Shown: piece by piece, positions 8,299 to 16,911 of the stretch
Layout of the letters: every line of letters starts with the position of its first letter
Numbering within the stretch: the first letter of the stretch is position 1
Assembly (NCBI RefSeq): GCF_019218755.1
Contig: NZ_JAHUWZ010000001.1
Coordinates: forward strand, 1,518,250 to 1,582,249
Direction of reading: 5' to 3'
DNA: 64,000 nt
Source of the DNA: Acidovorax sp. sif1233
Lineage (GTDB): Bacteria > Pseudomonadota > Gammaproteobacteria > Burkholderiales > Burkholderiaceae_C
Program-made: the position numbers and the translations under genes
Notes under the pieces: generated by a model
Told to the model about the DNA's origin: nothing
Seen by the model: the letters and a program-made list of their open reading frames with translations, nothing else
Database searches by the model: none

Positions 8299-10419
8299 AT
8301 GAAACCTTTTCGTGCATTCGGAAAACTCGCGCTCACGGCCGCCGCTGCAGCCGCCATCACGGCCTGCGGGGGGTCCAGCAACGATGCGCCCAAGGGCCCC
8401 GCGCTCAAGCTGGCCATCACCGCCACCGAGGCCTTTCCGGGCACCTATGGCGCCGTGGGCGAATACGAGCGCGTGACCGGCACCATCAGCGGCGAGGTAG
8501 ACCCCAAGGACCCCAAGAACGCCACCATCCAGGACCTGGCGCTTGCGCCCACCAATGCCAACGGCATGGTCGAGTACCAGACCGACTTCGTCATGCTCAA
8601 GCCCAGGAACATGGCCAAGGCCAGCGGCGTGCTGCGTTACGACGCACCCAACCGCGGCAACATCCTCACGATGCTCAACCCCACGGCCACGCCCAGCGAT
8701 GCGGTGTACCTGGAGCGTGGCTACGTGATGCTGTATTCGGCCTGGCAGGGCGATGTGCCCAAAAGCACCGCCGCGCGCCTCACGGTGACGGTGCCCGTGG
8801 CCAAGAACAAGGACGGCAGCAGCATCACCGGCCCCTACCGTGCCGAGCTGGTGCCCACCGCTGCCAGCCCCGCGATGACGCTGCCCGGGGGCGTCTTCAA
8901 CGGCACCATGATCCCGTACGAGCCCGCCAGCCTGGACAACACCCAGCCCGGCTACTCGCTCACCCGCCGCGCCAACGAGACCGATGCGCGCGTGTCCGTG
9001 CCCGCGAGCGACTGGAAGTTCGCCACCTGCGACACGGGCACCAACGCCTTCCCTGGCACGCCCAGCCCCACCAGCGTGTGCCTGAAGGGCGGGTTCGACC
9101 CAGCCTACCTGTACGAGCTGGTCTACGTCGCCAAGGACCCCAAGGTCATGGGCGTGGGCCTGGCCGCGTTGCGCGACACCGTGAGCTTCTTTCGCGGCAA
9201 GGCGGCCGATTCTGCGGGCACCCCCAACCCGCTGGCTGGCCGCATCACGCACACGCTGGGGCAGGGCACCTCGCAGTCGGGCAACGCTATGAAGACCTTT
9301 CTGCACCTGGGCTTCAACCAGGCGCTCGATGGCGGCAAGGTGTTCGACGGCATGTTCGCCCACGTGGCTGCGCGCCAGACGCACATCAACACCCGCTTTG
9401 CCGTGCCCGGTGGCGGCGGCGGCTTGCGCACCGACCACACCGCCTTCGGCCAGACGGCACCGCGCGGGCTGGACAAGGACTACCAGGACGACATCAGCGG
9501 CCGCCAGGGCGGGGTGATGAAGCGCTGCGCGGCCACCAACACCTGTCCCAAGTTCTTCCTGGGCCTGTCGGGCACCGAGTTCTGGCAGCTGCAGGGCTCG
9601 CCCGTGCTGACCGACGCCAACGGCACCAAGGACCTGGTCCAGCCCGAGAACGCGCGCATTTACTACTACGCCAGCACCCAGCACGGCGGGGCAGGGGGCA
9701 CGGCCAGCATTGCCTATGCACCCACGCGCGCCACGTACCCCACGGGCACGGTGGTGCAGTTCAACGACACCTTCCGTGCGCTGTTCCTCAACCTGGAAGA
9801 CTGGGTGGTGCGCGGCACGCAGCCGCCCGCCAGCCAAGTGCCCAAGCTGGCCGACGGCACGCTGGTGCGGCCCGAAGTGCTGGCCTTCCCGGCCATGAAG
9901 GGATTGACCTGGGCGGTGGGCGGCGTGCAGACCGCCATTCCTGACTTCAGCTACCGGGGCGTGTACAACAACTTCCCGCTGTTCGACTTCGGGCCGCAGT
10001 ACATCCCGCAGGACGAATCGGGCATCGCCACCATCCTGCCCCCGCGCAACCTGGGCCGCGACTACGCCATCCTGGTGCCGCAGGTCGATGCGTCCACGGG
10101 CCTCACCCGCGCTGGTATCCGCAGCGTGGAAGCGCGTGCACCCTTGGGTACCAGCATCGAGTTCAACTACGTCGCCACGCCCGGCATCACCGACCTGGCC
10201 AACCTCACGGGCAGCTTCATTCCCTTTCACAAGACGCGGGCCGCGCGGCTGGCGGCGGGCGATGCGCGGCCGTCGCTGGAAGAGCTGTACGGCACACAAG
10301 ACGGCTACGTGACGGCCGTGACCGAGGCCGCCAACACACTGGTCGCGCAGCGCCTGCTGCTGCAGCGCGATGCGGACCTGCAGATTGCGCGTGCGAAGGC
10401 GGCTGCAGTGCTGCCGTGA
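8299..10419 (+). CDS. Exported lipoprotein of the Abhydrolase_10-like alpha/beta hydrolase family
   Basis: 706 residues from the ATG at 8299 (AAGGAGACAG upstream). Lipoprotein signal: MKPFRAFGKLALTAAAAAAI then TAC-G, with Cys22 as the lipidation site. The large domain carries a nucleophile elbow GTSQSGNAMKTF, and family-like stretches EFWQLQGSP, IYYYASTQHGG, DFGPQYIPQDESG and NLGRDYAILVPQVD. This fits the alpha/beta hydrolase domain family (Abhydrolase_10), whose substrates are mostly unknown. Position after the AtuA-like pair and the Bug receptor suggests extracellular ester hydrolysis feeding the same pathway (inference). Confidence 0.75.
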   Translation: MKPFRAFGKLALTAAAAAAITACGGSSNDAPKGPALKLAITATEAFPGTYGAVGEYERVTGTISGEVDPKDPKNATIQDLALAPTNANGMVEYQTDFVMLKPRNMAKASGVLRYDAPNRGNILTMLNPTATPSDAVYLERGYVMLYSAWQGDVPKSTAARLTVTVPVAKNKDGSSITGPYRAELVPTAASPAMTLPGGVFNGTMIPYEPASLDNTQPGYSLTRRANETDARVSVPASDWKFATCDTGTNAFPGTPSPTSVCLKGGFDPAYLYELVYVAKDPKVMGVGLAALRDTVSFFRGKAADSAGTPNPLAGRITHTLGQGTSQSGNAMKTFLHLGFNQALDGGKVFDGMFAHVAARQTHINTRFAVPGGGGGLRTDHTAFGQTAPRGLDKDYQDDISGRQGGVMKRCAATNTCPKFFLGLSGTEFWQLQGSPVLTDANGTKDLVQPENARIYYYASTQHGGAGGTASIAYAPTRATYPTGTVVQFNDTFRALFLNLEDWVVRGTQPPASQVPKLADGTLVRPEVLAFPAMKGLTWAVGGVQTAIPDFSYRGVYNNFPLFDFGPQYIPQDESGIATILPPRNLGRDYAILVPQVDASTGLTRAGIRSVEARAPLGTSIEFNYVATPGITDLANLTGSFIPFHKTRAARLAAGDARPSLEELYGTQDGYVTAVTEAANTLVAQRLLLQRDADLQIARAKAAAVLP

Positions 10420-10520
10420 GGTGATGAGGCCGGGGAGCGGGGGCGGGCGGTAGGTCTGGTGCTGCCATGCTGCTGGGCGATGGCCCCCTCTCCCCAGCCC
10501 CTCTCCCGCAAGAGCGAAGG

Positions 10521-10544
10521 GCGAGGGGCGAGGGGCGAGGGGCA
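10521..10544. repeat. Tandem octamer GCGAGGGG, three exact copies
   Basis: Three perfect head-to-tail copies in the gap after the hydrolase gene, within a pyrimidine/purine-asymmetric stretch (CCCTCTCCCC ... GCGAAGGGCGAGG). No coding signal. Confidence 0.7.
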
Positions 10545-10574
10545 AGAATGCCGCCGTGCGTTCGAGCTCCACGC

Positions 10575-10646
10575 GAAAATCAAGCAAAAACAGCCTGCAG
10601 CGCTTGATCCGCCAGTGTCAATAGCTATCAAAAAAGTAGCGTTTTA
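10575..10646. repeat. Dispersed Comamonadaceae-type repeat, copy 2
   Basis: Words CAGCCTGCAGCGCTTGATC and ATAGCTATCAAAAAAGTAGC. It sits immediately downstream of the stop codon of the minus-strand LysR gene at 10648. Confidence 0.65.
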
Positions 10647-10647
10647 T

Positions 10648-11556
10648 CTAGCCGGCGCACTGCTGCCACGGCACACCTTCAAACCGCAGCACCAAAAAAT
10701 CCAGCAGCGCCCGCACCGCGGGCGACAGGTGCCTGCGCGACGGGTACAGCGCATGGATCGTCATCACCGGCAAGCTCCATGCAGGCAGCACCGCCTGCAG
10801 CTCGCCGCGGTGCAGGTAGGGGTTGACCAGGTAGGTGGGCTGCAGCGCGATGCCGCCGCCCGCCAGCGCGGCGCGCATGAGGGTGGTGGCCTCGTTGGCG
10901 CTGAAGTGGCCTGAGACGCCCACGCGCTCCGTCTCTCCATCGCGGGTCAGCGTCCATACGCTCTTGCCAAAGTTGGCATAGCTCAGGCAGCGGTGCTGCG
11001 CCAGGTCGGCGGGCACCTGCGGTGTGCCATGCGCGGCCAGGTACGTGGGCGATGCCACCAGCACCGAATCGCAGCGCGCCAGGGGGCGACCGATGAGCAG
11101 CGGGTCGGGCTCGGCGCTGATGCGGATGGCCAGGTCGATGCGTTTTTCCACCAGGTTCAACGAGCCCTCGCTCGCGTCCAGATCAATCTTGAGCAGCGGG
11201 TGCTGGGCCAGAAAATCCGCAATCGCCGCGCCCATCTGCGCGAACGCGAACGACACGCTGCAGGTGATGCGCAGCTGCCCGCGCAGCGCGCCCTCGGTGG
11301 TGGTGGCGGTTTCTTCCTCCAGGTCCAGCGACAGCGCCAGCATCTGCTGGCAACGGCGCAGGCAGTGCTCGCCGGCGTCGGTCAGCGTCACGCTGCGGGT
11401 GGTGCGCTGCAAGAGCCGCGCCTGCAGCCACTGCTCCATCTCGCCCACATAGCGCGTGACCATGGCGCGCGACATCTCCAGCCGGTCGGCCGTGGCGCTG
11501 AAGCTGCCGCTGGTGGCCACTTCCACAAACACCCGCATGGCGGTCAGGCGGTCCAT
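10648..11556 (-). CDS. LysR-family transcriptional regulator
   Basis: 302 residues. N-terminal HTH: MDRLTAMRVFVEVATSGSFSATADRLEMSRAMVTRYVGEME, typical of the large Burkholderiales group related to the AaeR/DsdC-type subfamilies. The effector domain contains GQLRITCSVSFAFAQMG and ALYPSRRHLSPAVRALLDFL at the C-terminus. It is divergent from the MBL-like gene at 11685, its likely target. A dispersed repeat begins right at its 3' end. Its ligand is unknown. Confidence 0.9.
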   Translation of the reverse strand: MDRLTAMRVFVEVATSGSFSATADRLEMSRAMVTRYVGEMEQWLQARLLQRTTRSVTLTDAGEHCLRRCQQMLALSLDLEEETATTTEGALRGQLRITCSVSFAFAQMGAAIADFLAQHPLLKIDLDASEGSLNLVEKRIDLAIRISAEPDPLLIGRPLARCDSVLVASPTYLAAHGTPQVPADLAQHRCLSYANFGKSVWTLTRDGETERVGVSGHFSANEATTLMRAALAGGGIALQPTYLVNPYLHRGELQAVLPAWSLPVMTIHALYPSRRHLSPAVRALLDFLVLRFEGVPWQQCAG

Positions 11557-11596
11557 ATTTGCTCTATTGGTGCAACAAATATGCGCATTTTATGGG

Positions 11597-11625
11597 GTTT
11601 ATTGGATCGATTGGCGCAAATAAAC
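11597..11625. promoter_or_regulatory. Candidate operator between LysR and MBL-like genes
   Basis: GTTTATT (11597-11603) and AATAAAC (11619-11625) form a perfect inverted repeat. The gap also holds two direct copies of ATTGGYGCAA (near 11569 and 11609). It is the only AT-rich stretch between the divergent genes. Confidence 0.4.
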
Positions 11626-11684
11626 TTCGCTTCGACATCAACGCCAACCCCTCACAACCCCTTCAACACACTGGAGAAACCGCC

Positions 11685-12551
11685 ATGTTCCGCACCACCC
11701 TCATCGCCGCCACCCTCGCCGTCGCCTTCACTGGCGCCCAGGCTGCCCAGCCTCTGCAGGTCAAGGTCTACAACGCCGACGGCAACAGCTTCAACGTCAA
11801 CTCCACCCTGGTCTATGGCGAGAAGGAAGCCATGGTCATCGACGCCGGCTTCACCCGCGCCGACGCGCTGCGCATTGCCGCCAACGTGCTCGACACCGGC
11901 AAGGAGCTGAAAACCATCTACGTGAGCCAGGCCGACCCCGACTACTACTTCGGCGTGGAAACGCTGAAGGAAATCTTCCCCAGGGCCGACGTGGTGACCA
12001 CGCCCGCCGTGCTGGAGAAGATCAACGCCAAGCTGGCCACCAAGCTCTCGTTCTGGGGCCCCAAGATGGGCGCCAACGCACCGCGCACGCCCGTGCTGCC
12101 CAAGGCCCTTGCGGGCAACACGCTGAACGTGGACGGCCAGGCGGTCGAGATCCGTGGCACCACGGGCCTGCTGGCGCACCGCCCGTATGCGTGGATCCCG
12201 TCCATCAAGGCCGTCGTGGGCAACATCGCGGTGTCGGGCTCCAACACCCATGTGTGGACGGCCGATACGCAAACCGTGGCCGAGCGCAGCGCCTGGGTGG
12301 CCCAGCTCGACGAAATGGCCGCCCTGCAGCCCACCGTGGTCGTGCCCGGCCACATGCCCGCCGGTGGCACGCTCGATGCTGCCAACATCACCTACACCAA
12401 GGGCTACCTGCAGGCCTTCGAGAAGCATGCCGCGGCCACCAAGACCAGCGCCGAACTCATCGACGCGATGAAGAAGGCCTACCCCGCCGCGCCCATGGGC
12501 CTGTCGCTGGACATCGGCGCCAAGGTCAACAAGGGCGAGATGAAGTGGTAA
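11685..12551 (+). CDS. Metallo-beta-lactamase-fold protein with altered metal site
   Basis: 288 residues from the ATG at 11685 (CTGGAG upstream). Signal peptide MFRTTLIAATLAVAFTGAQAA, so probably periplasmic. MBL-fold marks are VYGEKEAMVIDAGFTRADA, IYVSQADPDYYFGVETL and VVVPGHMPAGG. At the place of the canonical THxHxDHxxG the protein has SQADPDYYFG: the first metal-ligand histidines are replaced by Gln, Asp and Tyr, while one Asp and the later His in PGHMP remain. Either a divergent metal site or a non-hydrolytic relative. Divergent LysR gene upstream; two small genes follow. Confidence 0.8.
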   Translation: MFRTTLIAATLAVAFTGAQAAQPLQVKVYNADGNSFNVNSTLVYGEKEAMVIDAGFTRADALRIAANVLDTGKELKTIYVSQADPDYYFGVETLKEIFPRADVVTTPAVLEKINAKLATKLSFWGPKMGANAPRTPVLPKALAGNTLNVDGQAVEIRGTTGLLAHRPYAWIPSIKAVVGNIAVSGSNTHVWTADTQTVAERSAWVAQLDEMAALQPTVVVPGHMPAGGTLDAANITYTKGYLQAFEKHAAATKTSAELIDAMKKAYPAAPMGLSLDIGAKVNKGEMKW

Positions 12552-12561
12552 GCCACCCACC

Positions 12562-12600
12562 GGCTGGCCTGCAACCCTCTGAGGGGGCATGCAGGCAGCC
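12562..12600 (+). other. Hairpin in the 3' flank of the MBL-like gene
   Basis: GCCTGCA (12567-12573) pairs with TGCAGGC (12590-12596), with extra pairing outside (GGCT/AGCC) and inside (CCCTC/GAGGG). No long T-run follows, so a weak terminator, attenuator or processing site between this gene and the next. Confidence 0.35.
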
Positions 12601-12626
12601 ACTGTTTGTTTGAAAGGAACCAGATC

Positions 12627-12902
12627 GTGACCTCGCACCCTCTCCAGCCCATCCTGCAGCACCTGCACGCCGGCCGCTGGAACGCGGCGCACGACCTGGT
12701 GCAGCACGACGGCTCGATGCTGGCGGCCTGGCTGCACGGCATCCTGCATCTGCAGGAAGGCGACCTAGAAGACGCCGAGAACTGGTACGACCGGGCCGGC
12801 CGCCATTTCCGCAGCCGGGGCACGCTGGCTGAAGAGCTGGCGCTTTTCGAGGCCGCGCTTGCCACCTCCGCACATCCCCCCACCCACCCTGAAAGCCCCT
12901 GA
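12627..12902 (+). CDS. Small conserved-looking protein of unknown function
   Basis: 91 residues beginning at a GTG at 12627, chosen because GAAAGGA lies 8 bases upstream; a TTG at 12606 is less likely. The chain is helical (LQPILQHLHAGRWNAAHDLVQ, WLHGILHLQEGDLEDAENWYDRAGR), with the rhythm of a single tetratricopeptide-like hairpin pair. No signal peptide or membrane helix. Only 3 bases separate it from the DsbA-like gene, so the two are probably translated together. I do not recognise a function. Confidence 0.65.
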   Translation: MTSHPLQPILQHLHAGRWNAAHDLVQHDGSMLAAWLHGILHLQEGDLEDAENWYDRAGRHFRSRGTLAEELALFEAALATSAHPPTHPESP

Positions 12903-12905
12903 TCC

Positions 12906-13562
12906 ATGTTCGCCATCTCCGTGACCTATCTGTTCGACCCCCTGTGCGGCTGGTGCTACGCCGCCGCTCCCGCGCTGAAACACCTGCAGGGCGTGGACGG
13001 CGTCCAGGTCTCGCTCGCGCCCACGGGCCTGTTTGCAGGCGCTGGCGCACGGCCCATGGACGCGGAATTCGCCGCCTATGCATGGAGCAACGACCAGCGC
13101 ATCCAGCAGCTCACAGGGCAGCCTTTCACGCAGGCCTATCGCGACCACATTCTGGGCGCGGCGGATGGCCGCTTCGATTCGGGCCCCGCCACGCTGGCGC
13201 TGACCGCCGTGGCCCGGACCGCGCCCGGGCGCGAGCTGGAGGCACTGCACGCGCTGCAGCACGCCCGCTACGTGGACGGCCGCGATACCGCCGAACCCGG
13301 GGTGCTGGCCGATGTGCTCACCGCCCTGGGCTTGAGCGACGCCGCCGCGCTCACACGGGGGCCCGATGCGGCGGCACTGCGCAAGCTGCTGGCCGAGCGC
13401 GTGGCCCAGGCCCAGTCCATGCTGCGCGCCGTGGGCGCGCGGGGTGTGCCGCAACTGGTGGTCGCGGGGCAGGGCGGTGCGCTGCGCCTGCTCGGTGGCG
13501 ATGCGCTGCTGGGGCCGCGTGAGCGGTTGGTTGATCTGGTGCGGGCGGCTGCCGCGGCCTGA
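12906..13562 (+). CDS. DsbA-family (thioredoxin-fold) protein
   Basis: 218 residues. Redox motif CGWC at Cys14-Cys17 within YLFDPLCGWCYAAAP, the usual opening of cytoplasmic DsbA-like/FrnE-type proteins; no signal peptide. The insert domain is helical, and the cis-proline loop is GARGVPQLVVAG. Such proteins act as thiol oxidoreductases or isomerases of unknown partner. Last gene of the 11685-13562 series. Family certain, role not. Confidence 0.85.
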   Translation: MFAISVTYLFDPLCGWCYAAAPALKHLQGVDGVQVSLAPTGLFAGAGARPMDAEFAAYAWSNDQRIQQLTGQPFTQAYRDHILGAADGRFDSGPATLALTAVARTAPGRELEALHALQHARYVDGRDTAEPGVLADVLTALGLSDAAALTRGPDAAALRKLLAERVAQAQSMLRAVGARGVPQLVVAGQGGALRLLGGDALLGPRERLVDLVRAAAAA

Positions 13563-13616
13563 TGGCCGCCCCCCGCCTGATGCTGGCGGGCAGCCCCGTG
13601 CGCACGGCGCCCCGGT

Positions 13617-14765
13617 TTATTCCATCGACGGATCGATCAGCACCTTGGCGCCCGTGTTGCGCGCGCCGTAGAAGGCGATGGCATCGGCGCTGAGCGCACC
13701 CGCCAGCGACACCGTGCGCGCGTAGTGGCTGGCGAACGTGGTTTTCAGCTCGGCCGCCACGCGCGCGCGCAGCGCCTGGGCCGCCGCGTCACCGATTTTC
13801 TGCAGGAAGGGAAACAGCAGCCAGCCGCCCACGCCCCAGGCCATGCCAAAGGTGCGCTGGATCTCGGTGGGGCGCGTGTCCAGGTGGCCGTACAGGTACA
13901 CCTGCTTGTGCACCGCCGAGCCATAGCGGCTGTACTCCTGCGCCTTGCGGTTGATGGCCGCTTCCATGCACTGCAGGATCTGCCCGGCCAGCGTACCGCC
14001 GCCCGTGGCATCGAACGCGATGGTGGCGCCCGTGGCGGCCAAGGCATCCGTCAGGTCGGCCATGAAGGTGGGCGCACTGCTGTCGCACACATATTGCGCG
14101 CCCATGCCCTTGAGCATCTCTGCCTGCTCGGGCTTGCGCACGATGTTGACCAACCCGATGCCGTCCTTCTGGCAGATCCTGAGCAGCATCTGGCCCAGGT
14201 TGCTGGCCGCGGCGGTGTGCACCAGCGCGGTATGGCCTTCGCGCTTCATGGCCTCGACCATGCTCAGCGCGGTCAGCGGGTTGACGAAGCACGATGCGCC
14301 TTCGGCCGCCGTGGTGCCTTCGGGCAGCGGCAGGCACTGCGCCGCTGGCATGGCGCGGTACTGCGCGTACATGGCGCCGCCGATCACCGCCACCGTGCGG
14401 CCCAGCAGCGCCTGCGCGGCGGGGGACGACCCTGCGGCCACCACCAGGCCAGCGCCTTCATTGCCCACCGGCATGCTCTGGCCGATGCGCGCGGCCATGC
14501 CGGGCATGGCGCGTTCGGGGATGCGGGCGGTCGCCACCGGCCGGTCAGGGCTGCCGGATACCTGGACGGTGGCCAGGTCGGCGGGACCGAGCAGCAGGCC
14601 GATGTCCGACGGGTTGATGGGCGTGGCCTGCACCTGGATCAGCACCTCGTCGGGCCCCGGCGTGGGCACGGGCGTGGGCTCCAGGCTGATCTGCAAGGTG
14701 CCGTCGGGCTGGACGAGCGAGCGCAGTTGCAGCGCGGTCGCGGGGATGGTGGCGGTGGTGGTCAT
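13617..14765 (-). CDS. Zinc-independent quinone/enoyl reductase-like MDR oxidoreductase
   Basis: 382 residues starting MTTTATIPATALQLRSL. Medium-chain dehydrogenase/reductase layout: N-terminal GroES-like barrel (TPGPDEVLIQVQATPINPSDIGLLLG, then PVGNEGAGLVV) and a C-terminal Rossmann domain (ALVHTAAASNLGQMLLRICQ, AFDATGGGTLAGQIL). No structural-zinc cysteines. NINPSD/TPINPSD followed by GNEGAG is typical for NADPH:quinone reductase and trans-2-enoyl reductase relatives. The frame is open upstream to 14984 but lacks family similarity there. Stand-alone gene; physiological substrate unknown. Confidence 0.85.
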   Translation of the reverse strand: MTTTATIPATALQLRSLVQPDGTLQISLEPTPVPTPGPDEVLIQVQATPINPSDIGLLLGPADLATVQVSGSPDRPVATARIPERAMPGMAARIGQSMPVGNEGAGLVVAAGSSPAAQALLGRTVAVIGGAMYAQYRAMPAAQCLPLPEGTTAAEGASCFVNPLTALSMVEAMKREGHTALVHTAAASNLGQMLLRICQKDGIGLVNIVRKPEQAEMLKGMGAQYVCDSSAPTFMADLTDALAATGATIAFDATGGGTLAGQILQCMEAAINRKAQEYSRYGSAVHKQVYLYGHLDTRPTEIQRTFGMAWGVGGWLLFPFLQKIGDAAAQALRARVAAELKTTFASHYARTVSLAGALSADAIAFYGARNTGAKVLIDPSME

Positions 14766-14943
14766 GGGTGGCTTTCGGTGGGAAGGAAGAAGGGCGCGCC
14801 CTTCTTCCAAGGGCGCGGCCCGGTGCCGAACATTAGAACTGGATTGCGCCGCAGCCACGGTCGCGCAAGTGCCTTGCGGCGGCAGGGTTGCTCTGGGTAC
14901 CGCCGTGCAGTCCGGCACGCAGGCCGCGTCCCTCCACGCGCCG

Positions 14944-15810
14944 TCAACCCCCCAGCGTGCGCACCATCTGCTCGTACATCGCATCCACCGCCGGCGAGCG
15001 CAGCGACACCTTGCTGCGCAGCACCGCCACGTCCATCGAATCGAGCGGCGGAAGGTCGAACTCCGCCGGCAGGTCCTGCAGTATCTGCAGATGCGCGGGC
15101 ACGCTGCAGCGCGTGAGCACCGCCACGGCCAGGCCGCTTTCCACCGCGGCCAGCTGCCCCGCCAGGCTGGAGCTGTGGTACACGATGCGGTGCGCCCGCC
15201 GCCGCGCGGCCAGGGCCTTCATCGTCGCCATGCGGGCCAGGCTGGCCGATTCATACACCGCAATCGGCAAGGGGTCGCGCCGCCACACTTCCAGCTGCGG
15301 CGAGCCCACCCACACCAGCGGCTCGTGGAACAAGAAGCGCCCGCGCTGGGGCTTGTCGCGCGAGACCAGGGCCAGGTCCAGCTCGCCCCGCCCCAGGCGC
15401 GGGATCAGCGAGGTGGACTGCTCGCACGTCAGCTCGATCTCCACCCCGTGGTAGCGGTGCGCAAAGCTGCGCAGCACCGGCGTGAGGTAGGCGCTGGCGT
15501 AGTCGTCCGGCACGCCCAGCCGCACCCGCCCGGCCAGCTGCGGGCCGAACAGCGCCGTGTGCGCCTCGGCCTGCAGGTCGAGCACGCGGCGCGCGTACGA
15601 CAGCAGCTCGGCCCCGGTCGGCGTCACCTCCAGGTGGCGCGGCCCGCGCAGCAGCACCGGGCGGCCCAGCGCGGCCTCCAGCTTCTTGATCTGCATGCTG
15701 ACCGCCGACTGCGACCGGTGCACCAGCGGCGCCGCGCCCGACAGCGAGCCCGCGTCCACCACGGCCACGAAGGCGCGCAGCCAGTCGATCTGGAAATCCG
15801 GGTGGTTCAT
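14944..15810 (-). CDS. LysR-family transcriptional regulator
   Basis: 288 residues from the ATG complementary to 15808-15810. HTH: IDWLRAFVAVVDAGSLSGAAPLVHRSQSAVSMQIKKLE; then an effector domain with RVRLGVPDDYASAYLTPVLRSF. Divergent from the EamA transporter at 15940; a clean LysR box lies in the gap. Likely regulator of that exporter. Ligand unknown. Confidence 0.9.
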   Translation of the reverse strand: MNHPDFQIDWLRAFVAVVDAGSLSGAAPLVHRSQSAVSMQIKKLEAALGRPVLLRGPRHLEVTPTGAELLSYARRVLDLQAEAHTALFGPQLAGRVRLGVPDDYASAYLTPVLRSFAHRYHGVEIELTCEQSTSLIPRLGRGELDLALVSRDKPQRGRFLFHEPLVWVGSPQLEVWRRDPLPIAVYESASLARMATMKALAARRRAHRIVYHSSSLAGQLAAVESGLAVAVLTRCSVPAHLQILQDLPAEFDLPPLDSMDVAVLRSKVSLRSPAVDAMYEQMVRTLGG

Positions 15811-15866
15811 GGGGCGCGTCCTTGTGGGTGGGGCATGCAGCCAAGCCAGACCATGGCTTTGCGGTA

Positions 15867-15881
15867 ATTCGTTTATCGAAT
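15867..15881. promoter_or_regulatory. Candidate LysR operator (T-N11-A)
   Basis: ATTCG-TTTAT-CGAAT, perfect 5-bp arms with T and A in T-N11-A spacing. A half-site TTCGAA follows at 15890-15895. Placed in the 129-bp gap between LysR and EamA genes. Confidence 0.6.
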
Positions 15882-15939
15882 GGTAGCTCTTCGAACTATG
15901 CGCTTTACACCAAAGCGGCAATCTTCGAGCATCGACCGC

Positions 15940-16899
15940 ATGAACCACAAAGCCAGCATCGCCGCGCCGTCCACTGTTGCCAACGCCCCCACGCCCGGCA
16001 ACGCGCGCGAGCGGGACGGCCAGTGGCTGCTCATCGCCGGTGGCGTGCTGCTGGGCACCATCGGCGTGTTCGTGGAAGAGGCGGGCCAGCACCCGCTGGT
16101 CACCGTGTGGTTCCGCTGCGCGTTCGGCGCGCTGGCGCTGCTGGCCTGGTGCCTGGCCACGGGCCGGGGGCGTGAATTGCTGCTGAACGGCCGCGCGCGC
16201 TGGGTGGCCTGCGCCACGGGCGTGCTCATGGTGCTGAACTGGGCGCTGTTCTTCGCGGCCATCCCGCGCACCTCCATCGCCGTGGCCACGGTGATCTTTC
16301 ACATCCAGCCCATCTGGGTCATCGTGTTCGGCGCGCTGTTCCTGCGCGAAGCCGTCTCGCCCATGCAGTGGCTGGCCACCCTGGCCGCGCTGGGGGGCCT
16401 GGTGCTGACCACCGGCCTGCTGGACGGCACCGCAGCGGCTGCTGCGGCCAGCAGCAGTGGCGGCTACATGGCCGGGGTACTGATGTGCCTGGGCGGCTCG
16501 CTGTGCTACGCCGGCGTCACGCTGCTCGCCAACACGCAAAAGACCATCAGCCCCTTTGCGATGGCGCTGTGGCAGTGCCTGGTGGGCGCCGTGGCGCTGG
16601 CCTGGGCCCCCTGCGTGCTGGGCTGGCCGCAGCAGGGTGCAGCCTGGGGCTGGCTGCTGGGCCTGGGGGTGCTGCACACCGGCCTGGCCTACGTGGTGCT
16701 GTTTGCCGGCATGGCGCGCCTGGGGCTGGGGCGCATCGCGGTGCTGCAGTTCGTGTACCCGCTCACGGCGGTGCTGGTGGACTGGGTGGTGTATGGCCGC
16801 ACGCTCAGTCCCGTGCAACTGGCGGGCGTGGGGCTGATGGCGGCGGCGCTGTGGACGATTCGGCGGCCGGGCCGGGCTGCTGTTGCCCAATCGGGCTGA
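15940..16899 (+). CDS. EamA/DMT-family transporter (RhaT-like exporter)
   Basis: 319 residues from the ATG at 15940. Ten hydrophobic segments in two five-helix EamA repeats, for example WLLIAGGVLLGTIGVFVEEAG, ACATGVLMVLNWALFFAAI, GVLMCLGGSLCYAGVTLLAN and VLQFVYPLTAVLVDWVVYG. Drug/metabolite exporters of this family move amino acids, sugars or drugs out of the cell; specificity cannot be read. The divergent LysR regulator and operator suggest induction by the exported compound. Confidence 0.9.
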   Translation: MNHKASIAAPSTVANAPTPGNARERDGQWLLIAGGVLLGTIGVFVEEAGQHPLVTVWFRCAFGALALLAWCLATGRGRELLLNGRARWVACATGVLMVLNWALFFAAIPRTSIAVATVIFHIQPIWVIVFGALFLREAVSPMQWLATLAALGGLVLTTGLLDGTAAAAAASSSGGYMAGVLMCLGGSLCYAGVTLLANTQKTISPFAMALWQCLVGAVALAWAPCVLGWPQQGAAWGWLLGLGVLHTGLAYVVLFAGMARLGLGRIAVLQFVYPLTAVLVDWVVYGRTLSPVQLAGVGLMAAALWTIRRPGRAAVAQSG

Positions 16900-16911
16900 T
16901 GGCCCGACAGC

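Noticed and set aside
10521..10544. Tandem GCGAGGGG octamers as a regulatory array
   Set aside because: Only three copies in a low-complexity G-rich stretch downstream of two convergent genes; more likely replication slippage.
8137..10587. Open frame of 816 codons on the minus strand opposite the Abhydrolase_10-like gene
   Set aside because: No motif or start signal; the plus-strand gene has a lipobox, a nucleophile elbow and a ribosome binding site.
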